From: Actinomycetota bacterium
Lineage (GTDB): Bacteria > Actinomycetota > Acidimicrobiia > IMCC26256 > VFJJ01
Length of the DNA stretch: 50,891 bases
Direction of reading: 5' to 3'
NCBI GenBank assembly: GCA_009886115.1
Contig: VFJJ01000187.1
Span: forward strand, 1 to 50,891
Shown: positions 31,514 through 39,543 of the stretch, in pieces
How the letters are laid out: each line of letters starts with the position of its first letter
How positions within the stretch are numbered: the first letter of the stretch is position 1
The notes under the pieces: generated by a model
What the model saw: the letters and a program-made list of their open reading frames with translations, nothing else
The model's database searches: none
Told to the model about the DNA's origin: nothing
Position numbers and translations under genes: made by a program

Positions 31514-32665
31514 ATGAAGTTCGGGGTGTCGCTGTTCCTGCAGAACCACGCCGACTGGGATCGCTACGAGTCGATCGAGCGGGGAGGGCCGGTCGTCGCC
31601 CCCACGGTGTCCGACTCCCAGGTGTTCGCCGAAGACCTGCGCCTCGGTCGGCTGGTCGAGCCCTTGGGCTTCGACTCGATCTGGAGCGTCGAGCACCACT
31701 TCACGCCCTACACGATGGTCACCGACGTCATGCAGATGCTCGCCTACTTCGCCGGCTGCACCGAGCGCATCGAGATGGGCACGATGGTCGTGGTTCTGCC
31801 CTGGCACGACCCGCTCCGCGTGGCCGAGCAGATCGTCAATCTCGACCACATGCTCGGGGGCCGTGCGATCACGATCGGTTTCGGGCGCGGTCTGGGCCGG
31901 CGCGAGTTCGGCGCGATGCGCGTTCCGATGGACGAGTCGCGTGAGCGCTTCACGGAGGCGTTGGCGATCATCCGCCTGGCGCTCACCGAGGAATGGTTCG
32001 AGTTCGACGGGACGTTCACCAGCATCCCCCGCACCACGTTGCGCCCTCGGCCCCTCTCCGATCCCGACCGTCTCCTGGCCAGCATGTACGGCGTGTGGGG
32101 CAGCCCCCAGTCGATCCCGACCATCGCCGAGACCGGGCTCAAGCCCCTGTTCATCCCGCAGTCGTCCTGGAGCGACTACGCCGAGCACATGGCGCAGTTC
32201 AACACCCTGCGGGCTGCGGCCGGGCACGCACCGGCCAATCCCCGCATCGCCGTGTGGGTCTACTGCGCGCCGACCGATGAGGCCGCTCGGACCGGCGCCC
32301 GGCAGTGGATCCCGAACTACGCAGACACCGCCTACCGCCACTACGAGATCGGCGGAACGCACTTCGGTGCCACCAAGGGGTACGAGCAGTACGCGGCGAA
32401 CAGCGCTGCCGCGTCCACACCCGAGGCCCGCAAGGCCATGGGCGAGATGTACATGGACAACCAGGTGTGGGGAACGCCCGAGATGTGCCTGGAGAAGCTG
32501 GCTGCGATCAACGACCTGATGGGGCCCGACCATTTCGTGGGTGTCATGCGCTATGGCGGGATGCCGATCGACGAGGCCGAGGCCAGCATGCGCCTCTTCG
32601 CCAACGAGGTCCTCCCGGCGGCGCAGGCCCTACCGATCGGTCAGGCGCTCAACGCGGTGGTGTGA
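31514..32665 (+). CDS. LLM-class flavin-dependent oxidoreductase
   Basis: A 383-residue luciferase-like monooxygenase-fold protein: MKFGVSLFLQN at the first strand, FDSIWSVEHHFTPYTMVTDV, LPWHDPLRVAEQIVNLDHML and GFGRGLGRREFGAM are the standard LLM landmarks. Such enzymes use FMN or F420; the short sequence does not tell which. The substrate is unknown. GAGGAGG 6 nt upstream fixes the ATG at 31514. Its 3' end overlaps the 3' end of the opposing PilT-like gene by 25 bp, so no terminator separates the convergent genes. Confidence 0.88.
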   Translation: MKFGVSLFLQNHADWDRYESIERGGPVVAPTVSDSQVFAEDLRLGRLVEPLGFDSIWSVEHHFTPYTMVTDVMQMLAYFAGCTERIEMGTMVVVLPWHDPLRVAEQIVNLDHMLGGRAITIGFGRGLGRREFGAMRVPMDESRERFTEALAIIRLALTEEWFEFDGTFTSIPRTTLRPRPLSDPDRLLASMYGVWGSPQSIPTIAETGLKPLFIPQSSWSDYAEHMAQFNTLRAAAGHAPANPRIAVWVYCAPTDEAARTGARQWIPNYADTAYRHYEIGGTHFGATKGYEQYAANSAAASTPEARKAMGEMYMDNQVWGTPEMCLEKLAAINDLMGPDHFVGVMRYGGMPIDEAEASMRLFANEVLPAAQALPIGQALNAVV

Positions 32666-34077
32666 GCCGGGCCCTCGCTCCGCAGCGCCAAGGTCTCGTC
32701 GTAGAGGTCGGGGTCGCGTACGAGACCCCGGGCCACGTCGGGATCGACATCGCCCCGGAGGACCGCCTCGGCCAGCGCCACGTCGTAGGCCTGCGAGCCG
32801 GCCGCTCCAGCGGCGACGAGCTGGGCGATCCGGTCGATGGCGCCGCCGGCGATCGCGGCGCTCACCTCGCTGTCGACGACGAGGCTCTCGCAGACCGCCA
32901 CCGTGGTCGGCTCCTGGGCATCGTTCCAGCCGAGCCCGGGGACGAGCTGCTGGGCGAACGCCCCCCGGAGACAGACCGACATCTGACGCCGGATCCGGGA
33001 CCGGTCCTCGGGGCGAACGGCTTCGAACATCCAGGCGACCATCGAGGGAACGTCGAGCTCGGGGACCGCCGCCAGCACGAAGACGCCCCGAGCGGCCGCG
33101 GCGACAGCGGCCATCACCGCAGCTGCGTCGGGAAGCGAGCCGGCCATCACCACGTCGGCGTCCTGGACCCGAGTGTCGTCGAGCCCATGGGCCATCGACG
33201 GCACGTCGACACCGACGGAGCGCTGCCGGACGGCCCCGATCCGTGACCCGATGACGTACTCGACGGGGTCCTCGATGGTCACCGCCATGATGGCCCTGCT
33301 CGCGACCAGGTGGTCGACGACGCTGGCCATCGTCGTCGTGACGCCGCTGCGTCGGCCGCCCCCCACGAGCACGAGCCCACCGTCCCCCCGATCGACGAGC
33401 TCGAGAAGCGCCGCCCACTGGTCGGGCAGTCCGAGCTCGCCCATCGGCGGCACCCTGAGCGGCAGCACCCTGGCGGCGACGCCGAACGTGCTGCGCTGGC
33501 GCGAGATCGCCGCGCGCAGACGCCGGCCACCGTGGTAGACGGTCACCGTCAGCGAGCTCCACTCGGCCCCGATCTGCTCGAGCGATAGTCCCCCCACGCC
33601 ACGGGCGAGCTCACGGACGTCCTCGGCTGAGAGCGCACCGAAGCCGGGGACGGGCGCCATCGCGCCACCGATTCGAGCCAGCGGGGGCTCCCCCGGAGCG
33701 AAGTGGATGTCGGTCGCACCCAGCTCCAGCGCGACGGTCATGATCGACTCGATCGACATCGGCTCGAAGATCCGGTGCGTCGACGCGAGATCCTGGAGAT
33801 GCTCGAAGACCCCGTCGGGGGCGAGCACAACGCGCACCGGGATGCCCACGGCTCGGCTGAGCTCGGCGACGGTCGACGCCAGCGGGAAGCTGGGGAACGC
33901 GATCACCAGCATCCCGTCGAGCACCCCGATGGGGGCTGCGCCGAACTGCGCCGGCACCATGCGGATCGCGGCAGGGTCGAGCTCGGGCAGGTCGTCGGCG
34001 CCGAGGACGGGAACGCCCGCAGCCCGGGAGCTGCGCGTTGCGTCGTCGAGACGAGCGGCCACGAGGTCAGAGTGCAT
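32641..34077 (-). CDS. PilT/GspE-like ATPase with degenerate nucleotide-binding motifs
   Basis: A 478-residue protein with the full fold of secretion/twitching ATPases: an N-terminal PAS-like half (IFEPMSIESIMTVALELGAT, DIHFAPGEPPLARIGG, about 105-140) and a RecA-like half with TIEDPVEYVIGSRIGAVRQR. The active-site motifs are altered. Walker A reads GGGRRSGVTTTM (about 238-249) where PilT has GPTGSGK, so Lys is Val. Walker B reads DADVVMAGSLPD (about 305-316), with Ser for the catalytic Glu. The His-box TLHT is absent. It may be a non-catalytic partner or a regulator in a pilus or secretion system, none of which lies in the window. Long domain-only conservation argues against a pseudogene. 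Confidence 0.8.
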   Translation of the reverse strand: MHSDLVAARLDDATRSSRAAGVPVLGADDLPELDPAAIRMVPAQFGAAPIGVLDGMLVIAFPSFPLASTVAELSRAVGIPVRVVLAPDGVFEHLQDLASTHRIFEPMSIESIMTVALELGATDIHFAPGEPPLARIGGAMAPVPGFGALSAEDVRELARGVGGLSLEQIGAEWSSLTVTVYHGGRRLRAAISRQRSTFGVAARVLPLRVPPMGELGLPDQWAALLELVDRGDGGLVLVGGGRRSGVTTTMASVVDHLVASRAIMAVTIEDPVEYVIGSRIGAVRQRSVGVDVPSMAHGLDDTRVQDADVVMAGSLPDAAAVMAAVAAAARGVFVLAAVPELDVPSMVAWMFEAVRPEDRSRIRRQMSVCLRGAFAQQLVPGLGWNDAQEPTTVAVCESLVVDSEVSAAIAGGAIDRIAQLVAAGAAGSQAYDVALAEAVLRGDVDPDVARGLVRDPDLYDETLALRSEGPAHTTALSA

Positions 34078-34403
34078 GGGTGCTCATCGGCATCGGCGGC
34101 CCCCGAGACGAGGGAATTCTCGGGTTGGCGAGCCGCCGTGACGCCGTCTCGAGCTCCCCTGAGGTTCGCGCAGAAGCTCGCGAAGTGCCCCGCTCTGCCC
34201 CCGTCCCGAGGACCCCGGATCCGTCCGCCCGCTGCCCGCCGGTCAACATCGACGCCGCCACCGCCTGAGGCCACCGCCCGAAGCCCACCGCGGCATCGGC
34301 ACGTCGACGTCGTCGGCGCCGGTTCCGAGCGAGACACCGTGCGGGATCCTGAGCGAGAGCGAGAGCGAGAGCGAGGGCCGGGGTCGCCGTAGCCTGGGCG
34401 GTC
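34078..34403. other. 326-bp divergent intergenic region, no gene seen
   Basis: This lies between the divergent PilT-like and diacylglycerol kinase-like genes. Frames here are short and without family resemblance. A (GAGCGA)4 tandem repeat occupies 34351-34374, and TAGCCT at 34390-34395 is a -10-like hexamer 8 nt before the GTG at 34404. Confidence 0.5.
34351..34374. repeat. hexanucleotide tandem repeat (GAGCGA)4
   Basis: Four perfect copies of GAGCGA lie 30 bp upstream of the diacylglycerol kinase-like gene, roughly where a -35 element would be. Copy-number change would alter promoter spacing. Confidence 0.85.
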
Positions 34404-35405
34404 GTGGACCTGACGCTGATCGTGAACCCGGTGGCCTCGTCGGTCACCGACCGGCGCCGGCGACGGGTCGAGGAGCAGCTCCGTTCCCTCGGAACGGTCG
34501 AGGTCGTCGAGACGCGCCGGCGCGGTCACGCCACCGAGCTGGCCGTCGACGCCGCCCGGCGCGCCGTCGACGCCGTGGTCGTCCTCGCCGGCGACGGAAC
34601 CCTCAACGAGGCCGCCAACGGGCTTGTTGCATCGGCTGCGGGTTCCGGTGGGGCGCGCCCGGCCCTGGCAGTGCTGCCCGGCGGATCGACGAACGTGTAC
34701 GCGCGGGCGATCGGTGTGCCCAACCAGCTCGGCGCCGCCACGGCCGTCGTGGCCGAGGCGCTGCGTACCCGGAACGTACGGAGCATCGGTGTCGGCGCGG
34801 TCAACGGGCGCCGCTTCCTGTTCCACTGCGGCATCGGTTTCGACGCTGCGGTCATCGAGCGGGTCGAACGTCGACAGGGTTTCCTCAAGCGCCATGCCAC
34901 GCCGCTCTGGTTCGGCGTGAACGCGCTCGCCACCTGGGCCCGTCGCGCCAACCGCCAGACGTCGTTCACGATCTCCGCCGACGGGACGCCACGCATCGAC
35001 CACTGCCCCTTTGCGATCGTGTCGAACATCAGCCCCTACACCTACCTCGGCCCCCGGCCGCTGGTGGTCTCCCCCGGCGCGACCATCGACTCCCCGCTCA
35101 CCGTGATGGGGCTGCAGACCCTCCGGCTCGGCGTCGTGCTCCGGACGCTCGCCTCGGCGATGGCTCGTGGGCGTTACCTGCACGACGAGCCGCTGATCCA
35201 GCACCGGACCGGCGTCGAGCGCCTGATCGTCGAGAGCGCGGCTCCCGTCCCCTACCAGGTCGACGGCGACTTCCTCGGTCGCCTCAGCCGTTTCGAGCTG
35301 ACGTTCGAACGCGACGCCCTCGACATCGTGGTCCCCGATGACATCGTGGTCCCCGAGTGCAGCAACAGAGCGTGGCCCCGCCCGAAGCGACACCACGACC
35401 GCTGA
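34404..35405 (+). CDS. diacylglycerol/lipid kinase-family protein
   Basis: A 333-residue DAGK-catalytic-domain protein. LTLIVNPVAS opens the domain, VVVLAGDGTLNEAANGL is the ATP-binding GGDGT-like motif (here AGDGT), and LPGGSTNVYARAIGVPN and GIGFDAAVIERVE follow as in YegS/DgkB-type kinases. It may phosphorylate diacylglycerol or a related lipid at the membrane face. GTG at 34404 is the start, with a TAGCCT box 8 nt before it. The C-terminus carries a short duplicated DIVVP-type segment and a basic tail. Its stop directly abuts that of the opposing glycerophosphodiesterase gene, also a lipid enzyme. Confidence 0.85.
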   Translation: MDLTLIVNPVASSVTDRRRRRVEEQLRSLGTVEVVETRRRGHATELAVDAARRAVDAVVVLAGDGTLNEAANGLVASAAGSGGARPALAVLPGGSTNVYARAIGVPNQLGAATAVVAEALRTRNVRSIGVGAVNGRRFLFHCGIGFDAAVIERVERRQGFLKRHATPLWFGVNALATWARRANRQTSFTISADGTPRIDHCPFAIVSNISPYTYLGPRPLVVSPGATIDSPLTVMGLQTLRLGVVLRTLASAMARGRYLHDEPLIQHRTGVERLIVESAAPVPYQVDGDFLGRLSRFELTFERDALDIVVPDDIVVPECSNRAWPRPKRHHDR

Positions 35406-36149
35406 TCACGGGCGCAGCGCGCTCACGGCGATGTCGGGCACGTTCGTGATGATGGAGTCGACGCCGGCCTCGGCCATCCGGCGCATCGTCGACGGGTCGT
35501 CGACCGTCCAGACGCTGATCGCGACTCCCCGAGCATGGGCGGCCCCGACCACCTCGTCGAGCACCGCGTCGCCGAGCTCGCCGAGGCTCCACAGGGGAGG
35601 GTGCAGCGCCTGATGACCATGCGACGTCACGAGCTCCACGGCCTCGATCGCGTCGAACGTCGGCATGATCAGCCACCCCGTCCGCAGCTCGGGAGCCACC
35701 TCCTTGACGCGCCCGATCGTGAGCGGATTGAACGACGAGACCACGAACTCGAGTGACGTTCCCGCTCGATTCAGCGCGACCAGCACCGCAGCCACGTCAT
35801 CGGCGATCTCGTGACGGGAGTCGTACTCGGGTTCGGCGGGTGAGCTCTTGATCTCCACGTTGACCACGCCGGTGCAGGCGTCGAGGGCCTCCTCGAAGGT
35901 CGGGATCCACGGGGCCGAGCGGCGGAGGTCGGCCATCGTCACCTTCGGGATCAGCCCGATGTCTTCGACCGAGAGATCATGGTGGACCACGAGGACACCG
36001 TCAGCCGTGCGGCGCACATCGAGCTCCACCCCGTCGGCGCCGAGCTCGGTCGCCAGGCGGAACGCCTCCGTGCTGTTCTCGCGTGCTCGGGCGCTCGCGC
36101 CCCGGTGGGCGAGGATCCGCGGGCCGGCGTTTCCGGATGAGCTCGACAT
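35406..36149 (-). CDS. glycerophosphodiester phosphodiesterase
   Basis: A 247-residue GDPD-family TIM barrel. ILAHRGASARARENSTEAF carries the first catalytic His and Arg plus the metal Glu; GVELDVRRTADGVLVVHHD provides Glu, Asp and the second catalytic His; VVNVEIKSSP has the third metal ligand. It hydrolyses glycerophosphodiesters to glycerol 3-phosphate and an alcohol, probably cytosolic since there is no signal peptide. It is convergent with the diacylglycerol kinase-like gene, with zero bases between the stop codons. The ATG at 36149 gives the usual length. Confidence 0.9.
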   Translation of the reverse strand: MSSSSGNAGPRILAHRGASARARENSTEAFRLATELGADGVELDVRRTADGVLVVHHDLSVEDIGLIPKVTMADLRRSAPWIPTFEEALDACTGVVNVEIKSSPAEPEYDSRHEIADDVAAVLVALNRAGTSLEFVVSSFNPLTIGRVKEVAPELRTGWLIMPTFDAIEAVELVTSHGHQALHPPLWSLGELGDAVLDEVVGAAHARGVAISVWTVDDPSTMRRMAEAGVDSIITNVPDIAVSALRP

Positions 36150-36407
36150 GTCCGCTCGCTTTCTCCCTGATGACGGCGATGGGGCGATCGTGGCGATCGC
36201 GCCCGCCGTGGTCGTTCTGGCCCAGAAACTGTGACGAAGTTCACATGTTCATCATATGTTTCAATGGTTTTGATTGCTTCTGCTGTTTGCAGCAGTGATC
36301 CGATCCTCGTATGGTCGCGATCGGAAACGATCGTGAGCACCACGGCACGCCGTCGGTGCAGCGCCGTTCCGGACATCAGTTCACTCGAGTGCTGGGGGAG
36401 CACCACT
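36150..36407 (+). promoter_or_regulatory. whiB1 promoter and AT-rich upstream region
   Basis: The 258 bp between the divergent glycerophosphodiesterase gene and whiB1 contain no gene. Positions 36239-36292 are markedly AT-rich for this window. TTGCAG (36287-36292), a 17-bp spacer and TATGGT (36310-36315) make a plausible sigma-70-type promoter, giving a leader of about 85 nt. GGGGGAG lies 7 nt before the GTG start. Confidence 0.55.
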
Positions 36408-36725
36408 GTGGCCTTGACTTGGGACCGTACACATGATTGGGACGGCGGAGCCTGGAGGGACCGGGCATCGTGTCGAAGCTCCGATCCCGACCTGTTCTTC
36501 CCCGTGGGGACGACCGGATCGGCTCGGGAGCAGATCCAGGCAGCCAAGGTCATCTGCAAAGCCTGCGCCGTCACGGCCCAGTGCCTCGAGTTCGCCGTCA
36601 TGACGAACCAGGAATCAGGGATCTGGGGCGGGATGTCTGAGGACGAGCGCCGCAAGGCCCGGGCTCGCGGCATCGACGTGCTGGTGGCGCTCAAGCCCAA
36701 GCGGCGCAGCCTCGTCGGCTCCTGA
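36408..36725 (+). CDS. whiB1: WhiB-family Fe-S regulator, WhiB1 type
   Basis: A 105-residue WhiB protein. The four cluster cysteines are Cys22, Cys50, Cys53 and Cys59 (CRSSDPDLFF; CKACAVTAQC), followed by GIWGGMSEDERR, the glycine-rich turn, and a basic KPKRR tail for DNA binding. The sequence DPDLFFPVGTTG and its place convergent with a PdtaS-type kinase match mycobacterial WhiB1, an essential NO-sensitive 4Fe-4S protein that binds SigA. The GTG at 36408 is chosen because GGGGGAG lies 7 nt upstream; in-frame codons back to 36231 run through the AT-rich promoter and are not coding. The leader suggests post-transcriptional or autogenous control. Confidence 0.92.
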   Translation: MALTWDRTHDWDGGAWRDRASCRSSDPDLFFPVGTTGSAREQIQAAKVICKACAVTAQCLEFAVMTNQESGIWGGMSEDERRKARARGIDVLVALKPKRRSLVGS

Positions 36726-36750
36726 GCCTTGTGAACTGAGGCGTCACCGG

Positions 36751-36792
36751 GGCTGAGAGGCCATCGAGCGCACGCCCGGTGGCGTCTCAGCC
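36751..36792. terminator. hairpin between convergent whiB1 and pdtaS
   Basis: GGCTGAGAGGCC (36751-36762) pairs with GGCGTCTCAGCC (36781-36792) over 12 bp with one mismatch and an 18-base loop. It begins 25 nt after the whiB1 stop and includes the pdtaS stop codon in its right arm, so it could serve both genes. Confidence 0.55.
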
Positions 36793-38337
36793 CTCACGCT
36801 CGTGGAGAGGGATCTCGATGTGGGTTCGGGCACCGCGCCCGCCACCCTCGTTGCCCAGTTGGAGCGCTCCGCCGAGCTCGGTGGTCACGAGGGTCTGCAC
36901 GATCGACAGTCCGAGGCCCGTTGCCGCGCCCAGCGAGAAGCCCTCCGGAAACCCGATGCCGTCGTCGCTCACCTCGACGACGAGACGGTCTCCGGAGAGG
37001 CGGCCGAGCGACACGTCGACGTGGGCGTCGCCATCGGGATGCGAGCTCACCCAACCGGGCGGGAACGCGTGGTCGACGGCGTTCTGCATGAGCTCGTTGA
37101 GCGCCACGGCGAGGGGGGTCGCCACCTCGGGGGGGAGCTCGCCCGCATCGCCCGTGACCGAGAAGCGGATGCGGCGATCGGGCCCGGTGAAGGCGTCCTC
37201 GACCATGCGAACGAGGGGTCTGATCACCTCGTCGAAGGGCACGACGTCGCCGGCCGCTCTCGACAGGGTCTCGTGCACGAGCGCGATCGAGCCGATGCGG
37301 CGCGTCGATTCCTCCAGCGCCTGCTTGGCCTCCGGCGATTCGAGGCGCCTCGACTGGAGGCGCAAGAGCGCGGCGATGGTCTGCAGGTTGTTCTTGACGC
37401 GATGGTGGATCTCGCGAATCGTGGCGTCCTTCGACACGAGCAAACGGTCACGCCGACGGACGTCGCTCACATCACGAACGAGCACGACGGCCCCGTCGGG
37501 GACACCGCCGGCGATGATCGGGATCACGCGCACGATGATGGAGGTGTCGCCGCGTTCGGTCTCTTCGAGCTCGGGGACACCCGTGGCCAGGGCCCGTTGG
37601 ATCGGGCCGTCGGCGAAGCCCACCTCCGACAGGAGCAGGCCCCGCACGTTGGCGTGGATCCCCAACCGGTGCAAGGCCGACATGGCATTCGGGCTCATGT
37701 AGCGCACCCGGCCGTCGGCCTCGACGAGCATGCAGCCGTCGCCGACGCGAGGCGCGTCCTCGGGCTCGGCGTCGTCGCCCGGGTACGGGAACGCCCCGGC
37801 GGCGATCATGCGGGCGAACCGGTCGAAGATCTCCTGGTAGACGCGTTCGAGCTCGCCCGAACGGCGCAGCGCCGTGGTGGGGGCGTCACGGCTCAACACG
37901 GCGATGGCCCGGTCCTGGAAGACGACGGGGACGCAGAAGCAGAACACGCGCTCGTCGCTCGCGCGCTCGCCGCCGCCCGAACCCCCGGCGACACCCGAGA
38001 GCCCATGCCCCGACGGCCCCCCGATCGTCGGCACCCGGATGCTGCCCTCGGTGATCTCCCTGGTTCTCCAGCCTCGGCCGGCGATGGGGCGCTCGGCTTC
38101 GTCGAAGACGTGACCGACGAGGTCGTCCTGGTACATGGTCTGACCCGTGGTGGGTCGGAGCTGGCCGAGCACGACGAAGCGGTGCCCATCGGAACCGGCG
38201 ACGGGCGCCATCAGCAACAGGTCGGAGAACGAGAAGTCGGCGAGGAAGCCCCACGATCCGGTGAGGCGCTTGAGGTGCGCGATCTCGTGCCAGAGCAGGT
38301 CGGTGTGGGTTCGGGCGAGCTCGGGGAGGGTCTGCAC
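36787..38337 (-). CDS. pdtaS: PdtaS-type histidine kinase
   Basis: A 516-residue soluble sensor kinase. Residues about 1-170 form the GAF-like sensor region, about 200-300 a PAS domain (GCMLVEADGRVRYMSPNAMS), then a HisKA_2 dimerisation helix with the phospho-acceptor in REIHHRVKNNLQTIAALLRL, and a HATPase domain (NELMQNAVDHAFP; EVSDDGIGFPEGF; GLGLSIVQTLV). In mycobacteria PdtaS phosphorylates the RNA-binding antiterminator PdtaR and sits convergent with whiB1, exactly as here. There are no membrane segments. The gene starts 5 nt after thiI ends, so it is the last gene of a long operon. Start GTG at 38337. Confidence 0.9.
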   Translation of the reverse strand: MQTLPELARTHTDLLWHEIAHLKRLTGSWGFLADFSFSDLLLMAPVAGSDGHRFVVLGQLRPTTGQTMYQDDLVGHVFDEAERPIAGRGWRTREITEGSIRVPTIGGPSGHGLSGVAGGSGGGERASDERVFCFCVPVVFQDRAIAVLSRDAPTTALRRSGELERVYQEIFDRFARMIAAGAFPYPGDDAEPEDAPRVGDGCMLVEADGRVRYMSPNAMSALHRLGIHANVRGLLLSEVGFADGPIQRALATGVPELEETERGDTSIIVRVIPIIAGGVPDGAVVLVRDVSDVRRRDRLLVSKDATIREIHHRVKNNLQTIAALLRLQSRRLESPEAKQALEESTRRIGSIALVHETLSRAAGDVVPFDEVIRPLVRMVEDAFTGPDRRIRFSVTGDAGELPPEVATPLAVALNELMQNAVDHAFPPGWVSSHPDGDAHVDVSLGRLSGDRLVVEVSDDGIGFPEGFSLGAATGLGLSIVQTLVTTELGGALQLGNEGGGRGARTHIEIPLHEREG

Positions 38338-38342
38338 GCTGC

Positions 38343-39518
38343 TCAGCCCCCGACGGACGGCCGACGCACGGCCCGGGCGAGCGCGTCGTCGACCAGCGCC
38401 GCGACGTCGTAGAGGGTCTCGGCCGCGTCGAGCTCGCGGGCGCTCGAGCGCGTCGCCGGGTCGCGGGGCTCGAACAGCGTGCAGCAGTCCTGATGGGGCT
38501 CGATCGACAACTCGTAGGTGCCGATGGCCTCTGCCGTGGCGATGATCTCCACCTTGTCGTGTCCGATCAACGGCCGCAGCACGGGAAGGGTCGCGATGGC
38601 GCCGACCGCCGCGATGTTCTCGAGTGTCTGAGAGGCCACCTGGCCCAGGCTCTCACCGGTGACGATCGCCCCGGCGCGCTCGCGCTCGGCGATGCGCTCG
38701 GCGATGCGGAGCATCAGCCGTCGATACAGGAGGGTCCGCAGCGGAGACGGCGCCGCGAGGGTCACCTCTCGCTGGGCTTCACCGAGCGGAACCGACCACC
38801 ACGGGCGATGCGCCCCCCACGGTCGCATGGCAGCCACGAGCCGCTCGACCTTGCGCTCCGACGACGGGTCGGTGAAGGGCTGCCCGTGGAAGTGCACCGG
38901 CACGGGATCAGCGCCTCGCTTCATCATGCGCCACATGGCAACGGGCGAGTCGATCCCCGCCGAGATCAGTGTGACGACCCTCCCGCTCGTGCCCACGGGG
39001 AGGCCACCGGGCCCGACGATCTTCGTGGCCGACACGTAGGCCCGGGCGCCCACGATCTCGATGCGCAGCGTCATCTCGGGGTTCGACAACGACACGCGCT
39101 TGTCGAGCCGGGTACGGATCAGCTCCCCCACCGTCTCGTTGACGACCTGGCTGGTGGGCTCGAACGCCGTGCGCGAGCGCCGGGCTCGCACGGCGAACGT
39201 CTGGTACGGGACAGCGACGTCACCGTAGGCCGCGACCTCGAGCGCAACCCGGGCGATCTCGTCGAGATCGGCCGCGGCCACGAGCACCGGCGCCACGTTG
39301 GCCACGCCGAAGACCCGGGTGCACACCTCGAGCGCCCCGGGCTTGGGCGTCACGATCTCGAGGCGGCCGTCGAGCAACCGCACCCGCTCGGCCATCGGAT
39401 CGCCCGGGATGCCGAGCGCCCGCTGCAAGTTGCGCTGCAGCGCCTTCTCGAAGACGTGACGATTGCGCCCCTTGAGGCCGATCTCGTGGTAGTGGACGAG
39501 CAACAGGTCGGGGGTCAC
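38343..39518 (-). CDS. thiI: tRNA 4-thiouridine synthase ThiI (no rhodanese domain)
   Basis: A 391-residue protein: N-terminal ferredoxin-like/THUMP domain (HYHEIGLKGRNRHVFEKALQ, about 5-165) and a PP-loop adenylating domain with SAGIDSPVAMW (about 183-193), HFHGQPFTDPSS and GESLGQVASQTLENI. ThiI adenylates U8 of tRNA and installs sulfur, and supplies sulfur for thiazole in some bacteria. The C-terminal rhodanese domain of the enterobacterial enzyme is absent, as in many Gram-positives; a HQDCCTLF pair is near the C-terminus. It needs a cysteine desulfurase donor. Start GTG 39518 is the family-like beginning (TPDLLLVHYHEIGLKG); no ribosome site. Confidence 0.92.
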   Translation of the reverse strand: MTPDLLLVHYHEIGLKGRNRHVFEKALQRNLQRALGIPGDPMAERVRLLDGRLEIVTPKPGALEVCTRVFGVANVAPVLVAAADLDEIARVALEVAAYGDVAVPYQTFAVRARRSRTAFEPTSQVVNETVGELIRTRLDKRVSLSNPEMTLRIEIVGARAYVSATKIVGPGGLPVGTSGRVVTLISAGIDSPVAMWRMMKRGADPVPVHFHGQPFTDPSSERKVERLVAAMRPWGAHRPWWSVPLGEAQREVTLAAPSPLRTLLYRRLMLRIAERIAERERAGAIVTGESLGQVASQTLENIAAVGAIATLPVLRPLIGHDKVEIIATAEAIGTYELSIEPHQDCCTLFEPRDPATRSSARELDAAETLYDVAALVDDALARAVRRPSVGG

Positions 39519-39543
39519 ACCAGCATCATCGCGCCCCGCGTGC

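Noticed and set aside
34038-34268. Short plus-strand frame in the PilT/lipid kinase intergenic region
   Set aside because: Starts inside the opposing gene, irregular codon use and no recognisable sequence.
36231-36407. In-frame N-terminal extension of WhiB1
   Set aside because: AT-rich promoter DNA with no codon bias; a strong ribosome site precedes the GTG at 36408.
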